Of a DNA stretch of 64,000 bases, positions 44,200-55,479 are shown piece after piece. The DNA is from Roseobacter sp. GAI101. GTDB taxonomy: Bacteria > Pseudomonadota > Alphaproteobacteria > Rhodobacterales > Rhodobacteraceae. Within the stretch, counting starts at the first letter, position 1; the number at the start of each line of letters is the position of its first letter. Under the pieces are notes generated by a model, which saw only the letters and a program-made list of their open reading frames with translations, was not told where the DNA came from and did no database searches. The DNA lies in NCBI RefSeq assembly GCF_000156335.1, contig NZ_DS999213.1, positions 2,107,488 through 2,171,487 on the forward strand, given 5' to 3'. The translations under genes were made by a program, and so were the position numbers.

Positions 44200-46005
44200 T
44201 CAATAAACCCGCGCTTTGGGCGCGATCTTTTTCAAGTCGATGCCGCCGTCGTTATGGCTTGTCAGCGGTTGCAGGTGCACCCCACGGTAGCCCAGCGTCG
44301 CCTCGTTGCCCTTGAACCAGACAAGGCTGTGCTTGCGCCAGTTCTCGTCGTCGCGATCGGGGTAATCCTCGTGAGCGTGTGCCCCACGGCTTTCCTTGCG
44401 TGCCGCAGCAGCCGAGATTGTCGCCACCGCATTCGGCATCAGGTTGGTCAGCTCGAGGGTTTCCATCAGGTCGGAGTTCCAGACTAGGGATTTATCCGTC
44501 ACCTTGAGGTCGGAAATCTTGCCTGCAACCTCGTCCATCTTGACCTTGCCTTCGTTCAGCGTCTTGTCCGTGCGGAACACGGCAGCATCGGCCTGCATCG
44601 TTTTCTGCATCTCAAGGCGCAGTTCAGCAGTTGCAACATGCCCCTTGGCATAGCGCAGACCATCGAACCGGCTGAACGCCGCTTCGATCGACCGCGTGTT
44701 CGGGGTTGGCACAGGTGTCGAAGGATCGACGATTTCCTTGGCACGGATCGCGGCAGCGCGGCCAAAGACCACGAGGTCGATCAGCGAGTTCGATCCAAGA
44801 CGGTTGGCACCGTGAACCGACGCGCAGCCGGCTTCACCAACGGCCATCAGACCGGGTGACACGTTGTCAGGCTTGTCCGCCGTGGGTGCCAGCACCTCGC
44901 CCCAGTAATTCGTGGGGATGCCGCCCATGTTGTAATGAACGGTTGGCAGTACCGGAATAGGTTCCTTGGTCAGATCTACACCGGCAAAGATGCGCGCGGA
45001 TTCAGAAATACCAGGCAAACGCAGATCCAACGTTTCCTTTGGCAGGTGGTTCAGGTGCAAGTGAATGTGATCCTTGCTCTCTCCCACACCGCGGCCTTCG
45101 CGAATCTCCATCGTCATGCAGCGCGAAACAACGTCGCGGCTGGCAAGGTCTTTGTAGGTCGGCGCGTACCGCTCCATAAAGCGTTCGCCTTCGGAGTTGG
45201 TCAGATAGCCACCTTCACCCCGCGCCCCTTCGGTGATCAGACAGCCTGCGCCATAGATACCGGTGGGGTGGAACTGAACGAATTCCATGTCTTGCAGGGG
45301 CAGACCGGCGCGTGCAGTCATGCCGCCGCCATCGCCTGTACAGGTATGTGCAGAAGTCGCGCTGAAATAGGCGCGGCCATAGCCGCCTGTCGCCAGAACG
45401 ACCATCTTGGCGCTGAACAGGTGCATTGTACCGTCATCAAGCTTCCAGCACAGCACACCCTGGCAGACGCCATCATCAGACATGATCAGGTCAATCGCGA
45501 AATATTCGATGTAGAATTCCGCGTTGTGCTTGAGCGATTGACCATAAAGCGTGTGCAAAATGGCATGGCCGGTCCGGTCCGCGGCGGCACAGGTGCGCTG
45601 CACGGGGGGGCCTTCACCGAATTCGGTGGTGTGGCCGCCAAAGGGCCGCTGATAGATCTTGCCTGCTTCAGTGCGCGAGAACGGCACGCCGTAATGCTCA
45701 AGCTCGTAAACGGCCTTTGGCGCTTCGCGTGCAAGGTATTCCATTGCATCGGTATCGCCCAACCAATCAGACCCTTTGACCGTGTCATACATGTGCCACT
45801 GCCAGTTGTCGGGCCCCATGTTGGACAGCGACGCCGCGATGCCGCCCTGTGCGGCAACCGTGTGCGAGCGGGTCGGGAATACTTTGGTAACGCAGGCTGT
45901 CTTCAGCCCCTGCTCGGCCATGCCGAGGGTCGCGCGCAGACCGGCACCGCCAGCCCCCACGACAACCACGTCATATTCATGCGTCTCATAGTCATATGCA
46001 GCCAT
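44200..46005 (-). CDS. sdhA: Succinate dehydrogenase flavoprotein subunit
   Basis: Catalytic subunit of complex II that oxidises succinate to fumarate. It has 601 residues. The dinucleotide motif is [20 protein letters not shown]. The covalent FAD His is in [14 protein letters not shown]. Active-site regions are [20 protein letters not shown] and the Arg-bearing [18 protein letters not shown]. The C-terminus ends [10 protein letters not shown]. The order sdhC-sdhD-sdhA is standard. Confidence 0.98.
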   Translation of the reverse strand: MAAYDYETHEYDVVVVGAGGAGLRATLGMAEQGLKTACVTKVFPTRSHTVAAQGGIAASLSNMGPDNWQWHMYDTVKGSDWLGDTDAMEYLAREAPKAVYELEHYGVPFSRTEAGKIYQRPFGGHTTEFGEGPPVQRTCAAADRTGHAILHTLYGQSLKHNAEFYIEYFAIDLIMSDDGVCQGVLCWKLDDGTMHLFSAKMVVLATGGYGRAYFSATSAHTCTGDGGGMTARAGLPLQDMEFVQFHPTGIYGAGCLITEGARGEGGYLTNSEGERFMERYAPTYKDLASRDVVSRCMTMEIREGRGVGESKDHIHLHLNHLPKETLDLRLPGISESARIFAGVDLTKEPIPVLPTVHYNMGGIPTNYWGEVLAPTADKPDNVSPGLMAVGEAGCASVHGANRLGSNSLIDLVVFGRAAAIRAKEIVDPSTPVPTPNTRSIEAAFSRFDGLRYAKGHVATAELRLEMQKTMQADAAVFRTDKTLNEGKVKMDEVAGKISDLKVTDKSLVWNSDLMETLELTNLMPNAVATISAAAARKESRGAHAHEDYPDRDDENWRKHSLVWFKGNEATLGYRGVHLQPLTSHNDGGIDLKKIAPKARVY

Positions 46006-46036
46006 GTCTCGGTCTCCCGTGTAGCGAATTCTTGTT

Positions 46037-46408
46037 TTAAAGCGCGAGGCGGATGATGGCGAACACGCCAGCCGCCGCTGCGCCGTAGCTGAGGCAGGTC
46101 ATCAGGATGATCGCGACTTTCTGCGACAGCCCATGAACATAGTCCTCAATCAGCACCTGCACACCGTCGTTGAAATGCTTGAAGCCAACGGCGATCGTGA
46201 GGGCTGCGATCAATGCAGGAAAAGGCTTGGCGTAATAGGCCAAAATCTCTTCGTAGGTGCCACCAAGTGCCGCACCAAAAGTAAAGACGAACAAGGGGAT
46301 CAGGATCAGCAATGCAACCGAGCTGACTTTCATCGCCCAGAAATGCGCGGTCCCGGATTTTGCCGACCCCATGCCGACGGCGCGTTTGCGGTCTGTCAAA
46401 TAAGCCAT
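46037..46408 (-). CDS. sdhD: Succinate dehydrogenase membrane anchor subunit
   Basis: A 123-residue membrane anchor of complex II with three predicted helices ([33 protein letters not shown] and [20 protein letters not shown]). [18 protein letters not shown] holds the His and Asp-Tyr expected at the heme and quinone site. The start was set at [12 protein letters not shown]. It starts 11 bases after the sdhC stop. Confidence 0.95.
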   Translation of the reverse strand: MAYLTDRKRAVGMGSAKSGTAHFWAMKVSSVALLILIPLFVFTFGAALGGTYEEILAYYAKPFPALIAALTIAVGFKHFNDGVQVLIEDYVHGLSQKVAIILMTCLSYGAAAAGVFAIIRLAL

Positions 46409-46419
46409 GTCTATCCCCC

Positions 46420-46803
46420 TCAGATGATCAGCGCGGTGATGATGGTCAGCAGGACGGAGCCCACCAAGGCGGCCCACCCCAGTTTTTCCGCCGTCTGAAT
46501 GTCCAGCCCATAGCCGTTGTCCCAGATCAGGTGCCGGATGCCCGCCAGTGTGTGATACCACAGACCGAGCAGAGAGAAGAACATGATCAAATCACCAAAC
46601 CAGCTGGTGATGAAACCGTTTGCCGCCGCGAATGCCTCGGGGGATGTGGCCGCCGCGAGGAACCACCACACGATCAACAACGCAGCAACCAGCATCGCGT
46701 TGCCGGTGATGCGTGTCAGGATCGACGTCATCGAGGTCAATTGAGGGCGATAGATCGTTAGATGGGGTGACAGCGGGCGGTTGCCCCGGTTCACATCAGC
46801 CAT
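46420..46803 (-). CDS. sdhC: Succinate dehydrogenase cytochrome b556 subunit
   Basis: A 127-residue heme-binding membrane subunit of complex II. The family N-terminus NRGNRPLSPHLTIYRPQLTS is followed by ILTRITGNAMLVAALLIVWW. The heme His is in LWYHTLAGIRHLIWDNGYG. The start at MADVNRGNRP follows AAAAGGAATCC; the longer frame runs into the leader. It is the first gene of the sdh operon, and the paired palindromic operator lies 138-168 bases upstream. Confidence 0.96.
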   Translation of the reverse strand: MADVNRGNRPLSPHLTIYRPQLTSMTSILTRITGNAMLVAALLIVWWFLAAATSPEAFAAANGFITSWFGDLIMFFSLLGLWYHTLAGIRHLIWDNGYGLDIQTAEKLGWAALVGSVLLTIITALII

Positions 46804-47342
46804 GATGGATTCCTTTTCTCGTCTAATTGAGCCTATAGATAGCGGTATTTTCTGTGCTGTCACGCGCAGACGTCTGTTTTGCACGTCGTTTAAGGGTTTT
46901 TGCGGCAAATTCCTCCGAAAATCCTAAAAGTAACCTAATTTGTGATCACGGATTTTTCGGCTGTGATCACAAAATTCGCGCTATAGTGCATTCAATATCT
47001 TTTACGGCACCAATTGCTACCGATGCTTTAATGGGCGTGCATTGAACGCTTTTCGACGGTGCCCGTGTGTATGTAACTTGGCTTTTACGGCTCAAGATGG
47101 ATTTCCGCCTCTGCCCGATTGAAGCTCGAGCGATAAGAAAGTGCTGAAACTTGAGGAACGACACAGGGACACAACAGCGCAGCAAAAGCTGCAAGGCATA
47201 CCGGTCTTAGCTGTTAAATGACGGGAAATCTTGTCTGCCTGACGGTCTGCGGGTGGCGCTGCTTCGTCGGGGCGTGTGCAGCAGGCGGTCACGATCAATG
47301 CAAAAAGGTTTTGCCAATCGCCTCGCCTGCTGCGTCTTCTTA
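46804..47342. other. Intergenic region between mdh and sdhC
   Basis: Contains the sdh leader and the double TGTGATCACA palindrome at 46941-46971. The remaining 370 bases toward mdh hold no supportable gene; short frames there lack ribosome binding sites. No clear terminator for mdh was found, so mdh transcripts may run into sdh. Confidence 0.6.
46941..46971. promoter_or_regulatory. Double palindromic operator upstream of sdhC
   Basis: TGTGATCAC(G) at 46941-46950 and the perfect decamer TGTGATCACA at 46962-46971 have centres 21 bp apart, two helical turns. The same arrangement with the same spacing occurs upstream of sucC at 53825-53855. Such a pair suggests cooperative binding of two dimers. 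The regulator is not identified in the window; CRP/FNR-like or GntR/FCD proteins are candidates by site style only. Confidence 0.75.
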
Positions 47343-48356
<1,014 letters not shown>

Positions 48357-48408
48357 TCACCGTGCAAGTTGCGCATGAACCTTGGCGTATCGAAGGTGAA
48401 TAAACGCA

Positions 48409-48440
48409 TAAAAATAGGCCATTCCCGGTTGGAAATGGCC
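48409..48440 (-). terminator. Intrinsic terminator of PRC-barrel gene
   Basis: On the minus strand GGCCATTTCC pairs with GGGAATGGCC (short loop, one mismatch) followed by TATTTTTATG. It lies about 55 bases after the PRC-barrel gene stop. Confidence 0.75.
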
Positions 48441-48495
48441 CATTTTCTTGTCTTGCTCAGCCCTTGCGAGCCAGTATTAATCGCGCGTTAGCGAA

Positions 48496-49443
48496 TTAGT
48501 CCTGGTATTCTGGCAGAGCTTCCAGCGCTTCTTTGTTGCTGTCGATGTAGATGCGGAAGTCATCGCCATCGGTTTCTTTCAGGACCTGAAGTTCGTCCCA
48601 AGTTACGGCAACAGGCTTTTCGCCCAGACCCAGGAAGCCACCAACGTTGATCACAACTGCGGTTACTTTACCGGCATCGTCCAGAACGAGTGCACCCACT
48701 TCACCAACGGTTTCATCGTTTGTACCGTAGACATAAGTACCTTCCAGCTCTTCTGCTGTCAGACCCTGCATTTCTTCCATGTTGGCGTCTGCAAAGCCTT
48801 CATATTCGGCTGTCGGGCGGGCCAGCATGGCGCGCTCTTGATCCGCGTCAGCGTTTTCAACTTCAGCTTCAGCGTTCTCAGCTGCGGCTTCTGTTTTGTC
48901 TGCGGCCTCGTCTACCTCTTTGGCAGCCTCATCGGCGGCTTGGTCAACTTCTTTTGCGGCCTTGTCTGTCGCTTGGTCTACCTCTTCGGCAGCCGCTGCA
49001 ACATCATCGTCCATGGCGCGGTCGAATTCGGGGGCTTGCTCAAGCTCTTCCTTGGAAGTGGTTACAACTAGGAAACGATCGTTCGAATCGCCCTCTTCCA
49101 TGACAACTTTGATGGCGTCCATGCTGACGGTTACGTCACGTTCGCCCATACCAAGGAAACCGCCGACGCCCAGAATAACGGCCTTCACGTCGCCGTTTTC
49201 GTCCAGCAGAATGTCGTTGATTTCGCCGATGTCATCCCATTCGGCTTCTGCGCCGTCTGCGATTTTTGCGTTGCCGTCAACTTCGGTTTCGGAGTTATAG
49301 ATGCGCATGCCGATCAGGTCGGAAGCGAAAAAATCAGATTGTTCAGCAGTTGTGGTACCAAACCCTGCAGAGGTGTGGGATTCAGCAAATGCTGCGCCCG
49401 AGAGAGAAAGAAGGATAGCTGTTGTTCCAAGAATACGTTTCAT
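48496..49443 (-). CDS. Exported protein with two PRC-barrel domains joined by an acidic helical repeat
   Basis: A 315-residue exported protein. The signal peptide is residues 1-20 (ending AAFA). PRC-barrel 1 spans about 38-115 (DDIGEINDILLDENGDVKAV, GVGGFLGMGERDV) and PRC-barrel 2 about 225-290 (ETVGEVGALVLDDAGKV, NVGGFLGLGEKPV). Between them, residues 154-186 are three 11-residue repeats (EVDQATDKAAK, EVDQAADEAAK, EVDEAADKTEA), predicted to form an acidic amphipathic or coiled-coil rod. PRC domains bind partner proteins or small ligands. No partner is obvious here. Confidence 0.88.
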   Translation of the reverse strand: MKRILGTTAILLSLSGAAFAESHTSAGFGTTTAEQSDFFASDLIGMRIYNSETEVDGNAKIADGAEAEWDDIGEINDILLDENGDVKAVILGVGGFLGMGERDVTVSMDAIKVVMEEGDSNDRFLVVTTSKEELEQAPEFDRAMDDDVAAAAEEVDQATDKAAKEVDQAADEAAKEVDEAADKTEAAAENAEAEVENADADQERAMLARPTAEYEGFADANMEEMQGLTAEELEGTYVYGTNDETVGEVGALVLDDAGKVTAVVINVGGFLGLGEKPVAVTWDELQVLKETDGDDFRIYIDSNKEALEALPEYQD

Positions 49444-49583
49444 TACTGGTTACTCCGTTTTGAGGTCCGTGCGAATATCGCCCGGTTGTAGTATTAACCA
49501 CGATCTCGTGATTTCGTTCCAAACGGGTGCGGTTTTTTTCAACTCTTTTTATTTCGCGCGGACAGACTCAAAGACATGAAACG

Positions 49584-50336
49584 ATGACGCTGGATTTCTG
49601 GTTTTTCTGCATCGCTGGCCCCGCCGTTCTTTTCGCCGGCATTTCGAAAGGCGGGTTCGGATCCGGTGCCGCTTTTGCCAGCGCGTCGATCCTGGCGTTG
49701 GTCATTGAACCGGGCATGGCCCTTGGGATCATGCTGCCGCTTTTGATGCTGATCGATGTATCGACGCTCAGACCCTATTGGGGCAAGTGGGGCGCGTCCG
49801 AGGTAAAGTTGCTTGTCGCTGGCGGAGTCCCGGGCGTCATCTTGGGCGCGCTTTTGTACAAGATCGCGTCACCCGATTTCTTTCGTCTGCTGATCGGCGG
49901 AATATCAGTGGGTTTCGTGATCTGGCAATTGGGCCGAAGCACGGGATGGATCGCAGCTGGAAAACGCAGCCTGCCAAGCTCTGCCGGTTTGTTCTGGGGC
50001 GCGGTCGCAGGGTTCACCAGCTTTGTCAGTCATGCCGGTGGCCCCCCGGCCGCCGTCTACCTTCTGTCGCGCAACCTGAGCAAAACGCAATATCAGGCAA
50101 CCACAGTCCTTTTGTTCTGGACATTGAACGCCGTCAAATTCGTGCCCTATGCCTTTCTCGGGATTTTCACGATGGAAACGATGACGGCGGACCTGCTTCT
50201 GGCACCATTCGCAATTGCGGGCGCATGGATCGGCGTCAAGGCGCACAGGCTGATCTCGCAAAAGGTGTTCTTTGGCATCACCTACCTCTTACTTATGGTC
50301 ACGGGTACCAAGCTGATCTGGGACGGGCTGACCTAA
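49584..50336 (+). CDS. TauE/SafE-family membrane exporter (second copy)
   Basis: A 250-residue polytopic inner-membrane protein of the TauE/SafE family, distinct from the one at 26994. Typical features are GISKGGFGSGAAFASASIL near the N-terminus and FTSFVSHAGGPPAAVYLLSR in the second half, the short-form signature. The start was set at MTLDFWFFCI. The next gene on this strand, the mcl2-type lyase, begins 413 bases later. A small ORF on the opposite strand overlaps its stop codon. Confidence 0.9.
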   Translation: MTLDFWFFCIAGPAVLFAGISKGGFGSGAAFASASILALVIEPGMALGIMLPLLMLIDVSTLRPYWGKWGASEVKLLVAGGVPGVILGALLYKIASPDFFRLLIGGISVGFVIWQLGRSTGWIAAGKRSLPSSAGLFWGAVAGFTSFVSHAGGPPAAVYLLSRNLSKTQYQATTVLLFWTLNAVKFVPYAFLGIFTMETMTADLLLAPFAIAGAWIGVKAHRLISQKVFFGITYLLLMVTGTKLIWDGLT

Positions 50337-50479
50337 CTTGCCTGCGCCTTGCTTTTTGCCAGACCTTGTTCAGGTGTGCTTTCCCCCTGCACCAACCCGA
50401 TATCCTGCGTCGCCGCGATGACGATGGCGGCGGCGGCAGTCAAAGCGGCCAATTGAAACAGCTTGTGGAACTTCGCCAT
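50333..50479 (-). CDS. Possible 48-residue exported or membrane peptide
   Basis: A short frame with an excellent ribosome binding site (GGAGG, five bases before ATG). It reads MAKFHKLFQLAALTAAAAIV, then IAATQDIGLVQGESTPEQGL and a short basic end. A single hydrophobic helix (about 8-23) follows a basic start, then a polar tail, so it is either a cleaved signal-type peptide or a one-pass membrane peptide. Its stop overlaps the TauE stop on the other strand by two bases. A hairpin (50500-50527) lies just upstream. Confidence 0.55.
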   Translation of the reverse strand: MAKFHKLFQLAALTAAAAIVIAATQDIGLVQGESTPEQGLAKSKAQAS

Positions 50480-50499
50480 ACAACCCTCCTGTCCTGAAG

Positions 50500-50527
50500 G
50501 CCCTTTGAGGATACACCATCAAAGGGC
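50500..50527. other. Hairpin upstream of the 48-residue ORF
   Basis: GCCCTTTGA and TCAAAGGGC form a perfect 9-bp stem with a 10-base loop. It could end transcripts coming from the left or structure the leader of the small minus-strand ORF. No T-run is present. Confidence 0.4.
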
Positions 50528-50749
50528 GACAACGCTTTCGGGACGCCCACATGCGACCCACCTGATAGCAAAAAACCAACGCCAATCGCAACCATTCGGA
50601 CTTTGGGCATCCAAGTTGAATTTTTGGTTAACTCAACCGAGACAATAGGCAGCACCCTATTATTGCTGCGCTGCGGCGGGTTTGGACTTGAAGTTTTCAT
50701 CTAAAAATGCAGACCTGCGCGCAACATTATTTCTTCGGAGACTCACATC

Positions 50750-51607
50750 ATGTCGAAAATCACCCGCCCCTTACGCTCCGTCCTCTATATCCCCGGCTCG
50801 AAGGACCGTGCCCTGGACAAAGCGCGCGGCCTGCCTGCTGATGCGATTATCTTTGATCTTGAAGATGCCGTGATCCCCGAAGAAAAAAGTGCGGCGCGCG
50901 AAACGCTGGCACAGGCACTGAAAGACGGGGGCTATGGCAGCCGCTACAAAGTGATCCGCATCAACGGGCTGGACACGGAATGGGGCGCGGACGACGCCCG
51001 TGCCGCCGCGACGATGGATTGCGATGCTATTCTATTGCCCAAGGTCGGCAGCCCCGCGGATCTGGACGCACTTGCCGCAATCACCGGCGACATTCCCTTG
51101 TGGGCCATGATGGAAACCCCGGGCGCGATGTTGAACGCCGCCGCCATCGCCGCACATCCGAAACTGCAATGCATGGTCATGGGCACCAATGACCTGAACA
51201 AGGATCTGCAAACCCGCGTCCGCGCTGACCGCCTGCCTCTGTTGACCGGTCTTGGCCTGTGCGTGCTGGCGGCCAAGGCCTACGGGATCGCGATCATCGA
51301 CGGCGTCTACAATGCCTTCAAGGACGACAAAGGCCACCGCGTTGAATGTGACCAAGGCCGCGACATGGGTTTTGACGGCAAGACACTAATCCACCCTGCA
51401 CAGCTGGACGTGGCGAACGAAGCGTTCTCACCGTCAGAGGCCGAAGCAGACCTTGCCCGCCGCCAGATCGCAGCGTTTGACGAAATGCAGGCAACAGGTC
51501 AGGGTGTAGCAGTCGTGGACGGCCGCATCGTGGAAAATCTGCATGTTGCAACCGCACGCGAAACATTGGCAAAACTGGACGCAATCGCGGCCCTACAAGC
51601 GGAGTAG
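50750..51607 (+). CDS. mcl2: CoA ester lyase family, probable (3S)-malyl-CoA thioesterase (Mcl2-type)
   Basis: A 285-residue HpcH/HpaI-CitE superfamily protein. RSVLYIPGSKDRALDKARGL opens the barrel. The metal and CoA site shows IIFDLEDAV, RINGLDTEWG, ILLPKVG and MMETPGAM. VMGTNDLNKDL and GKTLIHPAQ follow. Linkage to mesaconyl-CoA hydratase, NnrU and DUF1737 genes matches the context I know for Rhodobacter Mcl2, which hydrolyses (3S)-malyl-CoA to malate. A CitE-like lyase activity cannot be excluded from sequence. Confidence 0.82.
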   Translation: MSKITRPLRSVLYIPGSKDRALDKARGLPADAIIFDLEDAVIPEEKSAARETLAQALKDGGYGSRYKVIRINGLDTEWGADDARAAATMDCDAILLPKVGSPADLDALAAITGDIPLWAMMETPGAMLNAAAIAAHPKLQCMVMGTNDLNKDLQTRVRADRLPLLTGLGLCVLAAKAYGIAIIDGVYNAFKDDKGHRVECDQGRDMGFDGKTLIHPAQLDVANEAFSPSEAEADLARRQIAAFDEMQATGQGVAVVDGRIVENLHVATARETLAKLDAIAALQAE

Positions 51608-51611
51608 CCCC

Positions 51612-52169
51612 ATGATGGCACTTTTGATCCTCGGCATGATCCTTTGGGTCGGTGCACATTATTTCCGGCGACTGATGCCCGACCAACGCGCCGCTCTTGG
51701 CAACAAGGGAAAAGGCATGATTGCCGTGGCGATTGTGGTGGCTTTGGTGATGATCATCATCGGCTACCGCGGCGCGGCGTTCATCAACGTCTGGTATCCG
51801 CCCAGTTTCCTGACCCACGTCAACAATCTGCTGATGGTTCTGGCGTTCTGGGTCTACGGGTCAAGCGCTGCCAAAGGTGCCAAGGCCTGGCCCGCCAACA
51901 AGACCCGCCACCCGCAACTGATGGCAGTGAAAATCTGGGCCGTCGCGCATTTGCTGGTGAACGGTGACCTTGCGTCGATCATCCTGTTTGGCGGCATGCT
52001 GGCCTGGGCTGTCGGATCCGTCATCCTGATCAACAAGGCCGAACCGAATTGGACACCGCCCCCCGCCGCAGGCAAGGCGACCTATATCCGCCTCGTCGTG
52101 ATCACGGCCGTCGTGCTGGTCATCGTCATAGGCATCCACACGTGGCTTGGCGTCTCGCCGTTCCCCTGA
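51612..52169 (+). CDS. NnrU-family membrane protein
   Basis: A 185-residue polytopic membrane protein with about five hydrophobic segments. The NnrU-family pattern includes GYRGAAFINVWYPPSFLTHV, HPQLMAVKIWAVAHLLVNGD and a C-terminal THTWLGVSPFP-like end (IHTWLGVSPFP). NnrU was named from a nitric-oxide-responsive cluster, but this branch sits with ethylmalonyl-CoA pathway genes. The start after GGAG, five bases past the lyase stop, indicates an operon. Confidence 0.88.
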   Translation: MMALLILGMILWVGAHYFRRLMPDQRAALGNKGKGMIAVAIVVALVMIIIGYRGAAFINVWYPPSFLTHVNNLLMVLAFWVYGSSAAKGAKAWPANKTRHPQLMAVKIWAVAHLLVNGDLASIILFGGMLAWAVGSVILINKAEPNWTPPPAAGKATYIRLVVITAVVLVIVIGIHTWLGVSPFP

Positions 52170-52200
52170 AACAGTCCGCCCCTAACCTGAAAGTACCCGC

Positions 52201-52404
52201 ATGAAACTTTACCGTTTCCTGTCCGAAGAGGACACCTCCGCCTTTTGTCATAAGGTCACCGATGCCCTGAACAAGGGTTGGGAACTATACGGCACCCCCA
52301 CCCAGACATTCGACGCCGCCGCAGGTGTGATGCGCTGCGGTCAGGCCGTCACCAAGGAAGTCGAAGGCACCTATACGCCCGACACCAAGCTGGGGGCGCA
52401 TTGA
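52201..52404 (+). CDS. DUF1737 small protein
   Basis: A 67-residue protein. The first 45 residues match DUF1737 (YRFLSEEDTSAFCHKVTDAL, NKGWELYGTP). No catalytic motif is visible. It abuts the mesaconyl-CoA hydratase start with no gap, so it is part of the mcl2 operon. Function is unknown. Confidence 0.85.
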   Translation: MKLYRFLSEEDTSAFCHKVTDALNKGWELYGTPTQTFDAAAGVMRCGQAVTKEVEGTYTPDTKLGAH

Positions 52405-53442
52405 ATGGCCGTCACGAAAACCAACGCGGGCCGTTTTTTTGAAGACTATAAAGTCGGACAGACCCTGAACCACGCGGTGCCCCGCACCGTAAAGGGCGGC
52501 GAACGCGCCTTGTATCATGCGCTTTACCCGGCACGACACGCGCTTTACTCGTCCGATCAATTCGCCCAAACCTGCGGCCTGCCATTCAGCCCGATGGACG
52601 ACATGATCACCTTTCACATCGTCTTCGGCAAATCCGTGCCCGATGTGTCACTGAACGCCGTTGCCAATCTGGGCTATGCCCAAGGCCGCTGGCTGGCCCC
52701 CGTCTGGCCTGGCGACACCCTGCGGTCAGTATCCGAAGTGATCGGCCTAAAACAGAATTCGAACGGGAAAACCGGCGTGGTCTATGTACGTACCGCTGGC
52801 TTTAACCAGGACGATACCAAGGTGCTCGAGTATGTACGCTGGGTAATGGTGCGCAAACGCGACTTCGACGCCCCGGCCCCTGCCGAAGTCGTGCCGAACC
52901 TGCCAAAAGCGCTGAGCGTCGGGCAGTTGCATATTCCCGACGATCTGGATTTCAGCAACTACGACTTCACCCTGGCCGGCGAACCGCACCGCTGGAACGA
53001 CTACGAGGTAGGTGAAAAAATCGACCACGTTGACGGCGTCACGATCGAAGAAGCCGAACATATGATGGCCACCCGACTGTGGCAAAACACAGCAAAGGTC
53101 CATTTCGACACCTCGGCGCGCCCCGACGGGTCGCGGCTGATCTACGGGGGCCACGTGATTTCGATGGCGCGTGCGCTGTCGTTCAACGGCTTGGCCAATG
53201 CGCAAATGATCGTCGGGCTGAACAGCGGGGCCCATGCGAACCCCTGTCTGTCGGGTGACACCGTCCGTGCATGGTCCGAAGTTCTGGACAAGGCCGACAC
53301 ATCCGCCCCCGGCGTCGGTGCGATCCGGCTGCGGTTGGTGGCAACCAAGGGCGGCGATCCGTTCAAGCTGAAGGGTGACGATGGCAAGTACCTGCCCGAT
53401 GTGCTGCTGGACCTGGATTACTGGGCATTGATGCCAAAGTGA
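52405..53442 (+). CDS. mch: Mesaconyl-CoA hydratase (MaoC-like)
   Basis: Hydrates mesaconyl-CoA to beta-methylmalyl-CoA in the ethylmalonyl-CoA pathway. It has 345 residues, the length of Rhodobacter Mch, with two MaoC hotdog domains. The first has GRFFEDYKVGQTLNHAVPRT and YSSDQFAQTCGLP. The second has WNDYEVGEKIDHVDGVTIEE and RLIYGGHVISMARALSFNGLAN, which carries a hydratase-like His. The ATG follows the DUF1737 stop directly. It is the last gene of the mcl2-NnrU-DUF1737-mch operon. Confidence 0.92.
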   Translation: MAVTKTNAGRFFEDYKVGQTLNHAVPRTVKGGERALYHALYPARHALYSSDQFAQTCGLPFSPMDDMITFHIVFGKSVPDVSLNAVANLGYAQGRWLAPVWPGDTLRSVSEVIGLKQNSNGKTGVVYVRTAGFNQDDTKVLEYVRWVMVRKRDFDAPAPAEVVPNLPKALSVGQLHIPDDLDFSNYDFTLAGEPHRWNDYEVGEKIDHVDGVTIEEAEHMMATRLWQNTAKVHFDTSARPDGSRLIYGGHVISMARALSFNGLANAQMIVGLNSGAHANPCLSGDTVRAWSEVLDKADTSAPGVGAIRLRLVATKGGDPFKLKGDDGKYLPDVLLDLDYWALMPK

Positions 53443-53967
53443 AATCACTGCTCTTGCTCGTGCATACAAAGGCTTGCTGACCAAGCAGACACACAGCTGT
53501 TAAATCAGTACAAGCCGGGTCCGCACATCGACCAACCGTTCGAAGCGGGCCCCGGCAACCAGTCCGATCCATATCGGTGCGGATAGATGTTGTTACCGGC
53601 CATGAAACCCGCTCTGTGGTTGCCACGTTTGACATATTTCTAACCCTGTTTGTAGCATTGATGACCACCTTCGCGCCTTGTGGTGAGCCCGTGACCTTGT
53701 GCGACCCCTCCTTGCCGAGCGCCATAATTTGCGGTGAATTTAAACCGCATTTGCGTCAAATTGCCCTATGAGGGCCGACGTGTGCGCCAACAAACAAGTG
53801 ATTCTCTTACCACATTTGATATTTTGTGATCACACGATAAATACGTGTGATCACAAATGTCGCTTTTGTTTGGAAAATCCTGTATTTCCCGAAAAAACTG
53901 TTTACCCAGTATCAAGACTAAATCGTATACCGCGATTTGACTGGAACAAAAAACGGGACCGTTTTTC
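53443..53967. other. Intergenic region upstream of sucC
   Basis: Holds the double TGTGATCACA operator (53825-53855) and an AT-rich promoter-like leader up to sucC. The 380 bases before the operator contain no gene I can support; a minus-strand frame at 53363-53725 overlaps mch and has no ribosome binding site. No strong terminator for mch is visible. Confidence 0.6.
53825..53855. promoter_or_regulatory. Double palindromic operator upstream of sucC
   Basis: Two perfect copies of TGTGATCACA (53825-53834 and 53846-53855), centres 21 bp apart, flanked by TTT on the left and AAA on the right. The flanking bases extend the overall symmetry. The same pair with the same spacing lies before sdhC. The site ends 112 bases before the sucC start. 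Confidence 0.78.
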
Positions 53968-55161
<1,194 letters not shown>

Positions 55162-55185
55162 GGCATTAGGGTAAAGGAAAGACCG

Positions 55186-55479
55186 ATGGATAATTCCCCT
55201 CGCACATCGCCTCTGTTGGCGGGCTTGGCACTGGTTGGCGCGGGACTGGCCCTGCGCCAGATCCAGCCGTCGGTCTTGGCCTTGCCCGAACCGGATGGCC
55301 TTGACCGCAACGACAGTGGTGTCCGCCGCGCCGCGCGCAAGTCGCGGGACGGTCTGGCAAGTGTACTGCCCAGTAATTTGACAGGCTCCATCGGGCGGTC
55401 GTTGATGATCATGGGCCTTGGCCTCGTGACCATTCGCGCGCTTGATGCGCTCGTCGATGACAAAGATGCGCTATACTGA
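55186..55479 (+). CDS. Hypothetical membrane protein between sucC and sucD (1)
   Basis: A 97-residue protein with two weak hydrophobic segments (LLAGLALVGAGLAL near the N-terminus and GRSLMIMGLGLVTIRALDAL near the C-terminus). The middle is polar and basic (RNDSGVRRAARKSRDG). A good ribosome binding site (AAAGGAAAG) precedes the ATG. I do not recognise the family. It is 24 bases after sucC and overlaps the next gene by one base (TGATG), so it belongs to the suc transcript. Confidence 0.75.
   Translation: MDNSPRTSPLLAGLALVGAGLALRQIQPSVLALPEPDGLDRNDSGVRRAARKSRDGLASVLPSNLTGSIGRSLMIMGLGLVTIRALDALVDDKDALY

Noticed and set aside
53363..53725. Minus-strand frame in the gap before sucC (…GAKVVINATNR…)
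   Set aside because: Overlaps mch, has no ribosome binding site and only a superficial resemblance to dehydrogenase sequence.
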